NCBI GenBank assembly: GCA_002423395.1
Contig: DIVZ01000005.1
Coordinates: 639,257 to 703,256 of the forward strand
Direction of reading: 5' to 3'
Length of the DNA: 64,000 nt
Origin: Eubacteriaceae bacterium UBA6119
GTDB taxonomy: Bacteria > Bacillota > Clostridia > Eubacteriales > UBA1433
Shown here in pieces: positions 7,297 through 16,249 of the stretch (position 1 is the first letter of the stretch; the number at the start of each line of letters is the position of its first letter). A model generated the notes under the pieces. It was given only the letters and a program-made list of their open reading frames with translations, made no database searches and was not told the origin of the DNA. Position numbers and translations under genes: made by a program.

Positions 7297-8610
7297 ATGG
7301 ATATTCTAATAGCGTTTATTGTTTTTATTTGCAGCGTAATATTATGTCTGATTATAAATCAGCCTCTTTATTTTGCTCTGGCTGTCGGACTGATATGTTT
7401 TTACATAACGGGAAAGCACAGAGGGTACGGAACAAAAGAGCTGTTTAAGATGATTTATACAGGCGGTAAAAAATCATTCGTCGTAATAAAAATACTTCTG
7501 CTTATAGGATGCCTTACCGCGCTATGGCGCGCAAGCGGCACAATAGAATTTTTTGTATATTACGGCATTAAATTTATTACGCCTCATTTATTTATAATAA
7601 TAGCGTTTGCGCTTACGATGGTGCTTTCTTACCTTTTGGGAACAAGTTTCGGCGTAGTGGGAACGGCCGGAGTTATGATGATGATACTAGCGCGCAGCGG
7701 CGGTGTGAACCCGATAATTTGCGCGGGGGCTGTTATTTCAGGAGCTTATTTCGGAGAGCGGTGTTCCGCGGCTTCGTCAGCCGCCTTATTAACCGCTGCG
7801 GTTGCAGAAGTGGATATAAAGAATTTTCTAACTATAATGCTAAAGACAAGCGTTATACCAACTGCTTTAACGCTTTGTGTATACGCTTTTTTATCTTATC
7901 AAAACCCGATAGGCGTTGTAAGCGGCGAAATAACATACGCACTCAAAAGCGGTTTTAATCTTTCGTGGTATATAATTTTGCCTGCCGTAATTCTCATAGT
8001 ATTGCCGTGGTTTAAAATTAAGATATTTTACGCAATAACAGCAAGCGCAGTAACTGCATTTATTTTGTCTGTGCTATTTCAAGGGCAAACTTTTATAGAA
8101 GTATTAAAAACCTGCCTGCTTGGGTACACTCCGTCAATAATTTCGCTTAGCAGTATTTTATCCGGAGGGGGCATGGTTTCTATGTTTGCCGTAATTTTAA
8201 TAGTGTTTTTATCGAGCGCGTATACAGGCATTTTTGAAAATACGGGCATGATTGACCCTGTGCAAAAAAAATGTAATGCATTATCAAATAAAATCGGTCT
8301 GTTCGGCTCTCAGATAATAACTTCAGTTTTGGCATCGGGTGTATTCTGCAATCAGACCATAGGTATTATAATGTCAGTTCAAATGCTTAAAGGATCATAC
8401 AGCGAAAAAGGAGCTTCCAAAGAGGAGCTCGCAGCAGACGCGGGATGTTCCTCTATTACGATAGCGGGGCTTATTCCATGGTCAATAGCCGCGACAGTCC
8501 CTCTGGCAATGCTTGGCGTAGGAGCTAAAGCATTGTTATACAGCGTATTTTTATACGCAGTGCCGCTAACATATCTTTTAACGAAGAGAATATGGTTTAA
8601 ACATTTATAA
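7297..8610 (+). CDS. nhaC: NhaC-family Na+/H+ antiporter
   Basis: A 437-residue polytopic membrane protein with about a dozen hydrophobic segments. Family-like features are LLGTSFGVVGTAGV in the first half, AGAVISGAYFGERCSAASSAA next to it, and a repeat of this design in the second half (CNQTIGIIM, IPWSIAA). These suit the NhaC ion-transporter superfamily, which exchanges cytoplasmic Na+ for H+. Some members exchange organic solutes (for example malate/lactate MleN), so the substrate is inferred. It is monocistronic between a TTGACA promoter and a terminator. A Na+ exporter would complement the predicted sodium-type ATP synthase in this window. Confidence 0.85.
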   Translation: MDILIAFIVFICSVILCLIINQPLYFALAVGLICFYITGKHRGYGTKELFKMIYTGGKKSFVVIKILLLIGCLTALWRASGTIEFFVYYGIKFITPHLFIIIAFALTMVLSYLLGTSFGVVGTAGVMMMILARSGGVNPIICAGAVISGAYFGERCSAASSAALLTAAVAEVDIKNFLTIMLKTSVIPTALTLCVYAFLSYQNPIGVVSGEITYALKSGFNLSWYIILPAVILIVLPWFKIKIFYAITASAVTAFILSVLFQGQTFIEVLKTCLLGYTPSIISLSSILSGGGMVSMFAVILIVFLSSAYTGIFENTGMIDPVQKKCNALSNKIGLFGSQIITSVLASGVFCNQTIGIIMSVQMLKGSYSEKGASKEELAADAGCSSITIAGLIPWSIAATVPLAMLGVGAKALLYSVFLYAVPLTYLLTKRIWFKHL

Positions 8611-8620
8611 ATACAATTAT

Positions 8621-8657
8621 AAATAACTGTTGTGAATTAAGAACGGTTATTTTTATT
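8621..8657 (+). terminator. Terminator after nhaC
   Basis: An 11-bp stem AAATAACTGTT / AACGGTTATTT with one G-T pair and a 10-base loop, followed by T-rich sequence. Confidence 0.7.
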
Positions 8658-8710
8658 ACTGACATGTTCTATGTCCCGATTTTTTATCATAAATTAAAAA
8701 AGGGGGACAT

Positions 8711-9325
8711 ATGTTAAAGAAAATTAAGCTTAACACTCAAACGAAACGTATAATACTGATATTGTTTATTATGTTCTTAATAGGCATAATAGGGGGGTCT
8801 TTTGCCGCCAGATATATGACAAACAATCAAGGACTAAACTTGACGGATTACATAATTAACGATTTATATACATCAAATGAATATGACACGCAGAACATAA
8901 GCAGTACAGACCGGCTTATTGCCTACATATTAAACGATTTTAAAACATACGCAGTCACAGCGCTGTTTGCGCTTACAATTTTGGCAGTGCCTTACTGCAT
9001 GATACTTTGCGCTTATAAAGGTTTTATAATAGGTTTTACTTCGGCTTTCTTAATTAAAATGACTTCTGCCAAAGGAGTTTTATTTATTTTACTCGCCGTT
9101 ATGCCTCAAAATATTATCAGAATAATTTTGCTGATATTTTGCAGCGTATTTGTGATAAAATATGCATTACAGAAAAAAGAGTTTTCGACTGAAAACAGAA
9201 AAAAGAACGCATACAAACTGATTATGATAATAATGCTTGCGGCGTGCGCAAACATAAGCACAAATTTAATAGAAGCTTTTATAACGCCTCATCTTATGAA
9301 GTTGTTTTCGCTGTATCTTATATAG
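8711..9325 (+). CDS. spoIIM: Stage II sporulation protein M
   Basis: A membrane protein of 204 residues (B. subtilis SpoIIM is about 214). In spore formers SpoIIM with SpoIID and SpoIIP remodels peptidoglycan during engulfment. Four to five membrane segments are visible; the segment KGVLFILLAVMPQN matches the conserved GLLF..LLPQN region of the SpoIIM/DUF95 family. The order spoIIM-deoB-dacF agrees with the B. subtilis spoIIM-xerD-drm-pupG-dacF cluster, here without xerD and the phosphorylase gene. An AGGGGG ribosome-binding site precedes the start. It is the clearest sporulation marker in the window. Confidence 0.85.
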   Translation: MLKKIKLNTQTKRIILILFIMFLIGIIGGSFAARYMTNNQGLNLTDYIINDLYTSNEYDTQNISSTDRLIAYILNDFKTYAVTALFALTILAVPYCMILCAYKGFIIGFTSAFLIKMTSAKGVLFILLAVMPQNIIRIILLIFCSVFVIKYALQKKEFSTENRKKNAYKLIMIIMLAACANISTNLIEAFITPHLMKLFSLYLI

Positions 9326-9334
9326 GAGAAATAT

Positions 9335-10504
9335 ATGAAAAGAGTTATATGGATAGTGCTTGACAGTGTGGGAATAGGGCATATGCCCGATTACGAATAT
9401 TACCATGACGAAAAAAGCAACACTTTAAAAAATGTTTGCTCAATGGCAAATATAAAGCTAAAAAATCTGCAAAAGCTTGGCATAGGCAATATTGACGGCG
9501 TTGACTGCATTGAGCCAAACGACGCGCATACTTCCGCAATAATGCGAGCGGGATTTAAAAATATAGGTAAAGACACGATAACGGGGCACTGGGAAATGGC
9601 GGGAGTAATACTGGAAGAGCCTTTTAAGACTTATAAAAACGGATTTGATATGAAGCTTCTGGACGAGCTTTCAAAAAAAATCAGCAGAAAAATTCTTGGC
9701 AACAAAGTAGCATCGGGGACAGCTATTATTAACGAGCTTGGGCAGGAAGCAATTAAAGCAGGAGCAATAATTGTATACACCTCAGCCGACAGCGTATTTC
9801 AGATAGCGGCGCATGAGGATGTGGTTCCGCTTGAGGAGCTTTATAGCATTTGCAAAACCGCGAGGGAGATGTTAGTCGGAGATAATAATGTAGCGCGCGT
9901 TATAGCAAGACCGTTTAGTGGAAGCGCAGGTAAATTTGTGCGAACAGCTAACAGAAAAGACTTCGCGATTAAGCCTCCCGTTAAAACGGCGCTTGAAATA
10001 CTTGCGCAAAATAATGTAGGCGTATATTCGGTAGGAAAAATTTACGACATATTCTTAGGCGCGGGAATAAAAGACTCGGTTCATACAAACGGAAACACAG
10101 ACGGGGAAGACCATATTATTAGCTATATGAATTCGGTAAATGAAGATGCGCTTATTTACGCCAATTTAGTTGATTTTGACATGAAATACGGACATAGAAA
10201 CGATGTAAAAGGTTACGCAGATGCGCTTGTGCAGTTTGATACAAGACTTCCTGATATTATGAACATTATGAGAGATGAAGACATTTTAGTAATTTGCGCA
10301 GACCACGGATGCGACCCTACCACGAAATCAACCGACCACAGCAGGGAATATGTGCCGGTTATAATTTACGGACAAGCAGTTAAGCCTGCCAACTTAGGCA
10401 CGATAGATACGATTTCAAATCTGGGGGCGACTGTATGCGATTATCTTTGCGGGGCAAAGACCGTATACGGCGAAAGTTTTTTATATAAAATAATCAAAAC
10501 ATAA
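9335..10504 (+). CDS. deoB: Phosphopentomutase
   Basis: Interconverts (deoxy)ribose 1-phosphate and 5-phosphate in nucleoside salvage. The 389 residues match the family length. Alkaline-phosphatase-superfamily metal sites are visible: VLDSVGIGHMPD at the N-terminus, KDTITGHWEMAG, DFDMKYGHRND, and near the C-terminus CADHGCDPTTKSTDHSRE. It lies 9 bases after spoIIM with an AGGAG ribosome-binding site, so the two are likely co-transcribed. In Bacillus it is called drm. Confidence 0.97.
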   Translation: MKRVIWIVLDSVGIGHMPDYEYYHDEKSNTLKNVCSMANIKLKNLQKLGIGNIDGVDCIEPNDAHTSAIMRAGFKNIGKDTITGHWEMAGVILEEPFKTYKNGFDMKLLDELSKKISRKILGNKVASGTAIINELGQEAIKAGAIIVYTSADSVFQIAAHEDVVPLEELYSICKTAREMLVGDNNVARVIARPFSGSAGKFVRTANRKDFAIKPPVKTALEILAQNNVGVYSVGKIYDIFLGAGIKDSVHTNGNTDGEDHIISYMNSVNEDALIYANLVDFDMKYGHRNDVKGYADALVQFDTRLPDIMNIMRDEDILVICADHGCDPTTKSTDHSREYVPVIIYGQAVKPANLGTIDTISNLGATVCDYLCGAKTVYGESFLYKIIKT

Positions 10505-10569
10505 TAAAGCGGACAGGAGCATATTTATTTTATATAACAAAATATTATTGCCCGGAGGAGGAATAAATA

Positions 10570-11739
10570 ATGTTTAAAAAAACAGTTATTGTATTTATTC
10601 TGTCTGTTTTTTTGTTTTTTAATACTTGTATATGCGCCTCTGCCATGACGCTTAAATCGGAGTGCGCCGTGCTTGTGGACGCGAAGACCGGAAAAGTGCT
10701 GTTCTCGCAAAATGAAAACAAAGTCTCTCCGCCGGCGAGCGTTACGAAAGTAATGACAATGCTGCTTGTAATGAAAGCTGTTGATGAAGGAAAAATAACG
10801 CTTGACGACGAGGTTACCATAAGCGAGTACGCCTCAAAGATGGGCGGAACGCAGCTGTTTATAGAACCGGGAGAAAAAATAACTGTGCGGGATTTGTTAT
10901 ACGGGGTGTCGGTTGAGAGCGCAAACGACGCGGCAACGGCTCTGGGCGAATATGTTGCGGGCAGCAATGACGCATTTGTAGCCATGATGAACGAAGAAGC
11001 CAAACAGTTGGGAATGAAAAACACGGTTTTTAAAAACGCGAACGGCTTGCCTGAAAACGGACACGTCACTACAGCGTACGATATCGCGCTTATGTCATGC
11101 GAGCTTGCGAAATACGACCAGATATTTCAGTTTACAAAAACATGGATGGTAGATGTAAAAGTAGGCGTGAACGATGAAATTACAAGAACTCTTGCAAATA
11201 CCAATAAACTGCTTGTTAAAGATAAAGCGATAGACGGACTTAAGACAGGGTATACAACTGAGGCTATGCACTGCATAAGCGCGACAAAAAAGCAGGGAGA
11301 TTTGCGTCTTATTGCCGTTATAATGCGAGCGCGGTCAGCGGATGAGAGGTCTTCCGATGTCTTGAGTCTTCTCAATTACGGATTTGCAAATTACGAAGGC
11401 AAATATTACGTTAAAAAAGGCGATAAAGTCGCAGACGTTAATGTTGCCCGAGGTCAGATAACAATCGTTGAAGCGGTAGCCGATAATGATATATACGATA
11501 TAATAACTAAAGGCGCCAAAGATAACGCGGAGATAAAAGTTGATGTGCCGCAAAAAATAAACGCTCCCATAAAAGCAGGGGATGTGCTGGGAACAATAAC
11601 AATTATAAAAGACGGCATTGAAATGGGTAAATGCAACATAACGGCAAAAACAGACATTGAAAAAACAAATGTTTTTATGCATATAGGAAGAAGCATTAAA
11701 AATTTCTTTAAAGTAAATACAGTTAAAAAAACATCTTAA
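10570..11739 (+). CDS. dacF: D-alanyl-D-alanine carboxypeptidase (penicillin-binding protein 5/DacF type)
   Basis: Removes the terminal D-Ala of peptidoglycan stem peptides on the outer membrane face. A signal peptide of about 26 residues is followed by the three serine-hydrolase motifs SVTK, SAN (in VESAND) and KTG (in LKTGYTTEA). The 389 residues include the C-terminal beta domain and an amphipathic end (FMHIGRSIKNFFKVN) typical of class C low-molecular-weight PBPs. It is third in the sporulation-type block after spoIIM and deoB, which favours the DacF name. GGAGGAGG serves as ribosome-binding site. Confidence 0.93.
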   Translation: MFKKTVIVFILSVFLFFNTCICASAMTLKSECAVLVDAKTGKVLFSQNENKVSPPASVTKVMTMLLVMKAVDEGKITLDDEVTISEYASKMGGTQLFIEPGEKITVRDLLYGVSVESANDAATALGEYVAGSNDAFVAMMNEEAKQLGMKNTVFKNANGLPENGHVTTAYDIALMSCELAKYDQIFQFTKTWMVDVKVGVNDEITRTLANTNKLLVKDKAIDGLKTGYTTEAMHCISATKKQGDLRLIAVIMRARSADERSSDVLSLLNYGFANYEGKYYVKKGDKVADVNVARGQITIVEAVADNDIYDIITKGAKDNAEIKVDVPQKINAPIKAGDVLGTITIIKDGIEMGKCNITAKTDIEKTNVFMHIGRSIKNFFKVNTVKKTS

Positions 11740-11794
11740 GTTACTTGGTTTTTTAATATATAATAATAAATAGATATAATATTTTAAATGAATG

Positions 11795-11823
11795 TTGAAA
11801 TAAATGATAAAATAAAATATAAT
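11795..11823 (+). promoter_or_regulatory. Promoter of cmk-plsC-ispH/S1
   Basis: TTGAAA (11795-11800), a 17-base spacer and a perfect TATAAT (11818-11823), 31 bases before cmk. Confidence 0.55.
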
Positions 11824-11854
11824 TTTTACGTTTGAGTATTATATGAGGTTTTGA

Positions 11855-12499
11855 ATGAAAATAGCTTTGGACGGACCTGCCGGAGCAGGTAAAAGTACAG
11901 TTGCAAAAAGCCTTGCAAAAAAATTAAATTACACTTATATAAATACGGGAGCGCTGTATAGGGCGTATACTTTAAAAACGCTCCAAGATAACATTGATTT
12001 AGATAATTATGAAGTGCTTACAAAATCTTTAGAGAATACAACAATAGACATTGTTGGTGAAGACGTATATCTTGACTGCGAAAATGTAAGCGGCAAAATA
12101 TATAATCCGACAATAGATAAAAATATATCAAAAATAGCGGACAACAAAACAGTACGTGAGTATTTGAAAATCATCCAAAATGATTTAATTAAAAAAAATG
12201 AAAACATTATAATGGAAGGGCGGGATATTGCGACTATAATACTTCCCGATGCGGATTATAAATTTTTCATAACAGCGGATGTAGAGGTGCGCGCTAAAAG
12301 GCGAGTTGCGCAAAACGAACAAAAAGGCATAAAAAGCGATTACGACGAAATTTTAAAAGATATTATAAAGCGGGATGAGGACGATAAAAAAAGAGAAATA
12401 GCCCCGCTTGTAATTTTGCCCGAAAGTATTGTGCTTGACAGTTCTAATAAAACGCCAGAACAAACGGTAGAAGAAATATTATGCATAATGAAAAAGTAG
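11855..12499 (+). CDS. cmk: Cytidylate kinase
   Basis: Phosphorylates CMP and dCMP with ATP. The 214 residues have the P-loop GPAGAGKST at the N-terminus, the NTGALYRA substrate segment, the EGRDIAT motif and the RAKRR lid arginines. It is first in the three-gene unit cmk-plsC-ispH/S1, a conserved clostridial order. Its end overlaps the plsC start by 19 bases, indicating coupled translation. Confidence 0.96.
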   Translation: MKIALDGPAGAGKSTVAKSLAKKLNYTYINTGALYRAYTLKTLQDNIDLDNYEVLTKSLENTTIDIVGEDVYLDCENVSGKIYNPTIDKNISKIADNKTVREYLKIIQNDLIKKNENIIMEGRDIATIILPDADYKFFITADVEVRAKRRVAQNEQKGIKSDYDEILKDIIKRDEDDKKREIAPLVILPESIVLDSSNKTPEQTVEEILCIMKK

Positions 12500-13116
12500 A
12501 AAAAAGGTCGGCATTTTTTATTTTCCTCTCAATAATAGCAAAAGCATTTGAAAAGCTGTTTTTTAATATTAAAATTCAGGGTCTTAATACGCTGCCGCTT
12601 GGGCAGAAAGCTATATTATGCCCCAATCATACAAGCAACATAGATTCAATTGTTTTGATGATACGCTGCAATAGAAATATTTATTTCCTTGCGAAGAAAG
12701 AATTATTCAAAACAAAGTTTACATCCTGGTTTTTCACAAAGCTTAATATTATTTGCGTGGACAGGCAGGGTTCTGACGCAGCTGCAATAAAAAAAGCGCT
12801 GCGTGTTTTAAGAGACGATAAACTGCTCGGAATTTACCCTGAGGGAACTACAAGAAAAGGCGGAAGAGAACTAATAGAGCCCAAAGCCGGCGCGCTGATG
12901 ATAGCGCTAGCCGCAAAAGCGCCTATTATACCTGTCGCCATATACGGAAAATACAAATTCAGAGGCAAAGTACTTATTAAAGCAGGAGAACCGATATATT
13001 TTAACGAATATTACGGTCAAAAATATAAAACCGAAGAGCTTGTACAAATTACTCAGGATAAAGTTATGAGCAAAATAAAATCAATGCTGGACGAGGCGAA
13101 AGGCGAAATTAATTGA
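12481..13116 (+). CDS. plsC: 1-acyl-sn-glycerol-3-phosphate acyltransferase
   Basis: Adds the second acyl chain to lysophosphatidic acid at the membrane. At 211 residues it is the usual size. Motif I NHTSNID (the catalytic Hx4D), FTKLNIICVDR, the glycerol-phosphate motif YPEGTTRKGG and the later IIPVAIYG block appear in order. One N-terminal hydrophobic segment is present. The ATG start lies inside the cmk end, and its TGA overlaps the TTG start of the next gene. Confidence 0.94.
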   Translation: MHNEKVEKRSAFFIFLSIIAKAFEKLFFNIKIQGLNTLPLGQKAILCPNHTSNIDSIVLMIRCNRNIYFLAKKELFKTKFTSWFFTKLNIICVDRQGSDAAAIKKALRVLRDDKLLGIYPEGTTRKGGRELIEPKAGALMIALAAKAPIIPVAIYGKYKFRGKVLIKAGEPIYFNEYYGQKYKTEELVQITQDKVMSKIKSMLDEAKGEIN

Positions 13117-15116
13117 GGAATGTAACTGTTGCAAAAACTGCGGGGTTTTGTTTCGGAGTGGACAGGGCAATAAAAAAACTGGATGATGTAATAAAACAAT
13201 ATTCTACGCCGATCTATACTATGGGTCCGATTATTCACAATAAACAGGTTATAGAGAAATATGAAAAAGCCGGAGTTAAGACAGCGGATAATATAAATCA
13301 AATTACTCCGTCTTCGGTAGTAGTTATACGTTCGCACGGAATAGGCAAGGATCAGTACGAATATCTTAAAGAAAAAAACGTTACAATAATAGACGCCACA
13401 TGCCCCTATGTTCGCAAAGTTCAGAATATTGTAAACAAATATAAAGAGGGCGGATATAAGATAATAATTATAGGCGACGAGCATCATCCTGAAGTAACAG
13501 GAGTAAACGGTTGGTGCGGCGGTGATGCAATTATAATAAATGATAAAAAAAATATTCCAATAATAGAAAAGTATGATAAAATATGCGTTGTGGCTCAAAC
13601 TACCATTATCGAAAGTTTATTTGAAGATATTACAAATGAAATAAAAAGCAGATGCGCGGACGTTCAAATTTTTAATACAATTTGCGCGGCAACCGAAGAG
13701 CGGCAGAAAGAAGCCGCCGAAATTGCAGCGAAGTCTGACATGATGATAGTAGTAGGAGGATACGACAGTTCAAACACAAAGAAACTCGCGGAAATATGCA
13801 GAAAATACTGCTGTAAAACAATGCATATTGAAACAGCCGAGGAAATAGATTTAAATATATTAAAAGAATGCAATAAGGTGGGGATAACTGCAGGAGCGTC
13901 AAGTCCCGCTTGGATTATTAAGGAGGTTGCAGAAAAAAGCATGGAAGAGCAAAACAACATTTTACAACAGTATGAGGAAACATTCAAAAAATTCAAACCG
14001 GGCGATATTATGGAAGGTGAAATTATCTCGGTAAACAGCGACTGCGTTGTTATGAATATAGGCGGCAAGAGCGACGGTATAATTAAAAAAGACGAATTTA
14101 TGCAGGATTTATATGAAGACCTTATGCGCACGGCAGCCATAGGTGACAGATGCAAAGTAATGGTAATTTCTACAAATGACGGAGCTGGAAATATAGTTTT
14201 ATCAAAATTAAAAGTAGATGAAATAGAAGCTAAAGAAAAACTTCAGGAGCAGTTTGACGGTGAAGAAATACTTACCGGAACAATTTCAAAAGTAGTAAAA
14301 GGCGGGGTAATGGTGGATTTGGGAAGCTTATCCGCATTTATGCCGGCATCATATTATGATATAAAATTTGTTAAAGACCTAAACGCGCTTGTTGGAAAGA
14401 GCATAACGGGCAGAATAGTAGAATATAACCCTGCTCAGAACAGAATAATATTCTCTCATAAAGTGCTGCTTGTGGAAGAAATCGAAAAAAGAAAAGCTGA
14501 ACAAAGGGCAGTAAAAGAAGCAGCTGTAGCGGAACTGGAACTTGGCCAAATTGTACAAGCAAAAGTAAAGAATTTTACGGATTACTGCGTTTTTGTTGAC
14601 CTTAACGGAGTAGACGGCTTTATTCACATGTCAGACCTTACATGGAAAAGCATTAAAAAGCCTTCAGACGCGTTAAGTGCGGGGCAGGTAGTGCAAGCGA
14701 AAATTACAGAGCTTGACAAAGAAAACTTTAAAATTAAATTAAGCATAAAAGAACTTACGCAAAATCCGTGGGAAGTATTTAAAAAGAAATACAAAGAAGG
14801 CGAAAAAGCAACGGTAAAAATAACGTCTCTTGCAAATTACGGCGCGTTTGCAGAAATAATCCCAGACCTTGAAGGACTTATCCATATTTCACAGTTTGCG
14901 CACACAAAAATCGACAGACCGGAGAGTATGTTAAAAGTCGGCGACGAAGTTGAGGTGCTTATTACAAAAATTGAAGAAGCCAGTAAAAAAATATCACTCA
15001 GCATAAAAGACTTAACGCCCGCGCCTAAAAAGAAAATCGAGAAAAACAAAAAAGTCTATTCCGATGACGATAAAGTCACAATCGGAGATTTGTTCGGTAA
15101 AATAAAAATAGACTAA
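13113..15116 (+). CDS. ispH: Fusion of IspH (HMBPP reductase) with four S1 RNA-binding domains
   Basis: The N-terminal part (about 1-285) is 4-hydroxy-3-methylbut-2-enyl diphosphate reductase, the last step of the MEP isoprenoid pathway. Its three [4Fe-4S] cysteines are in AGFCFGVDRA, DATCPYVRK and NTICAATEER. The C-terminal part (about 290-640) holds four S1 modules, for example KPGDIMEGEI, ILTGTISKVV, ELGQIVQAKV and GEKATVKITS, resembling ribosomal protein S1. A basic tail follows. The start is TTG at 13113 overlapping the plsC stop (TTGA); the residues directly after it already match the IspH N-terminus and no nearer ATG exists. This fusion is known in Clostridia; the reason for it is unknown. 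Confidence 0.95.
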   Translation: MRNVTVAKTAGFCFGVDRAIKKLDDVIKQYSTPIYTMGPIIHNKQVIEKYEKAGVKTADNINQITPSSVVVIRSHGIGKDQYEYLKEKNVTIIDATCPYVRKVQNIVNKYKEGGYKIIIIGDEHHPEVTGVNGWCGGDAIIINDKKNIPIIEKYDKICVVAQTTIIESLFEDITNEIKSRCADVQIFNTICAATEERQKEAAEIAAKSDMMIVVGGYDSSNTKKLAEICRKYCCKTMHIETAEEIDLNILKECNKVGITAGASSPAWIIKEVAEKSMEEQNNILQQYEETFKKFKPGDIMEGEIISVNSDCVVMNIGGKSDGIIKKDEFMQDLYEDLMRTAAIGDRCKVMVISTNDGAGNIVLSKLKVDEIEAKEKLQEQFDGEEILTGTISKVVKGGVMVDLGSLSAFMPASYYDIKFVKDLNALVGKSITGRIVEYNPAQNRIIFSHKVLLVEEIEKRKAEQRAVKEAAVAELELGQIVQAKVKNFTDYCVFVDLNGVDGFIHMSDLTWKSIKKPSDALSAGQVVQAKITELDKENFKIKLSIKELTQNPWEVFKKKYKEGEKATVKITSLANYGAFAEIIPDLEGLIHISQFAHTKIDRPESMLKVGDEVEVLITKIEEASKKISLSIKDLTPAPKKKIEKNKKVYSDDDKVTIGDLFGKIKID

Positions 15117-15132
15117 TTTGAACAAAATAATT

Positions 15133-15159
15133 GAGGAACTTCATATGTTCCTTTTTTAT
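15133..15159 (+). terminator. Terminator after ispH/S1
   Basis: Stem AGGAAC / GTTCCT (15134-15139, 15147-15152) with a 7-base loop and a T run. Confidence 0.7.
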
Positions 15160-15212
15160 TTCCCTAAAATTTATGAAAATGAATCTAAATAATACATATA
15201 ATGCTTCTTTAT

Positions 15213-15242
15213 TTGACAAATATTGGATATATAGTGTAAAAT
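15213..15242 (+). promoter_or_regulatory. Promoter of the opp operon
   Basis: A perfect TTGACA (15213-15218), an 18-base spacer and TAAAAT (15237-15242) with an upstream TG, 65 bases before oppB. Confidence 0.6.
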
Positions 15243-15307
15243 ATATAGAAAAGCGCCGAAATATCAATATATAATGTAGTGAATTTATTATTATACGGGA
15301 AATGATT

Positions 15308-16249
15308 ATGGCAATATACATTGTAAAAAGAATATTCCAGGCTATCATAATAATATTATTTGTCACTTGTATTACATTTGTTCTAATGAACTTAATACCG
15401 GGCGGTCCTTTTTTGAGCGAAAAAGTCCCAAACGCGGAAGTTATAAAAAATTTAGAGTTAAAATACGGGCTTGATAAACCCGTTATTGTTCAGCTTAAGA
15501 ATTATCTTACCGACCTTTCACACGGCGACATGGGCGTCAGTTATAAAATACAGAAAAACAGAAAAGTAACTGATATAATATCGGAGACATTTCCTATATC
15601 ATTAAGAGTGGGAATGATTGCTCTTATATGGTCCACCCTTGCCGGCATTTCTTTGGGTTGTGTAAGCGCATACTATAAAGGCTCGCGTACGGATAGGATT
15701 GTAAATTTTTTAACGTCACTGGGGACAGCTGTTCCCAGCTTTGTTTTCGCTACGGTGTTATTAATTGTATTCTGTGTAAAAATTAAATTATTCCCGTCAA
15801 TAGGCCTATACAGCGTCGGCTCATACATTCTGCCTTGCTTTGCACTGGGCTTTTTCCCTATGTGCTACATAACAAGGCTTGAACGCGCGAGCATGGCGGA
15901 TGAGCTATCCAAAGATTATATAAAAACAGCAAAAGCAAAAGGATTAGAAGAAAATAAAATTATATTCAAGCATGCTTTAAAAAACGCTATTATTCCCGTC
16001 CTTTCATACTTAGGGCCGCTTGCAGCAGGAATACTTACAGGCGGCATAGCTGTTGAAAGCATATTCAATATACCGGGGCTTGGAAAATATTTTATATTAA
16101 GCATTACCTCAAGGGACTATCCGCTTATTATGGGAACAACAATATTTTTCGCTGCCTTTATTGTGGCAATGACATTAATAATAGATATAGTATGCGCAAT
16201 TATCGATCCGAGAATAAACTTTGCGGAAGGATCAAAAAAAGCGGCATGA
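15308..16249 (+). CDS. oppB: Oligopeptide ABC transporter permease OppB
   Basis: Inner permease of a peptide importer, 313 residues with six membrane segments. The N-terminal MAIYIVKRIFQ, the LNLIPGGPF-like NLIPGGPF segment and the EAA loop around DYIKTAKAKGLEE are typical of OppB/DppB. ATG 15308 is preferred over ATG 15302 because the CGGGA ribosome-binding site ends at 15300, which is too close to the earlier one. It overlaps oppC in ATGA. Substrate (oligopeptide, dipeptide, or nickel) cannot be fixed by the permease alone. Confidence 0.93.
   Translation: MAIYIVKRIFQAIIIILFVTCITFVLMNLIPGGPFLSEKVPNAEVIKNLELKYGLDKPVIVQLKNYLTDLSHGDMGVSYKIQKNRKVTDIISETFPISLRVGMIALIWSTLAGISLGCVSAYYKGSRTDRIVNFLTSLGTAVPSFVFATVLLIVFCVKIKLFPSIGLYSVGSYILPCFALGFFPMCYITRLERASMADELSKDYIKTAKAKGLEENKIIFKHALKNAIIPVLSYLGPLAAGILTGGIAVESIFNIPGLGKYFILSITSRDYPLIMGTTIFFAAFIVAMTLIIDIVCAIIDPRINFAEGSKKAA

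Noticed and set aside
7719..7958. Arginine- and cysteine-rich frame inside the nhaC gene
   Set aside because: It is an alternative frame of a conserved membrane protein gene with no ribosome-binding site.
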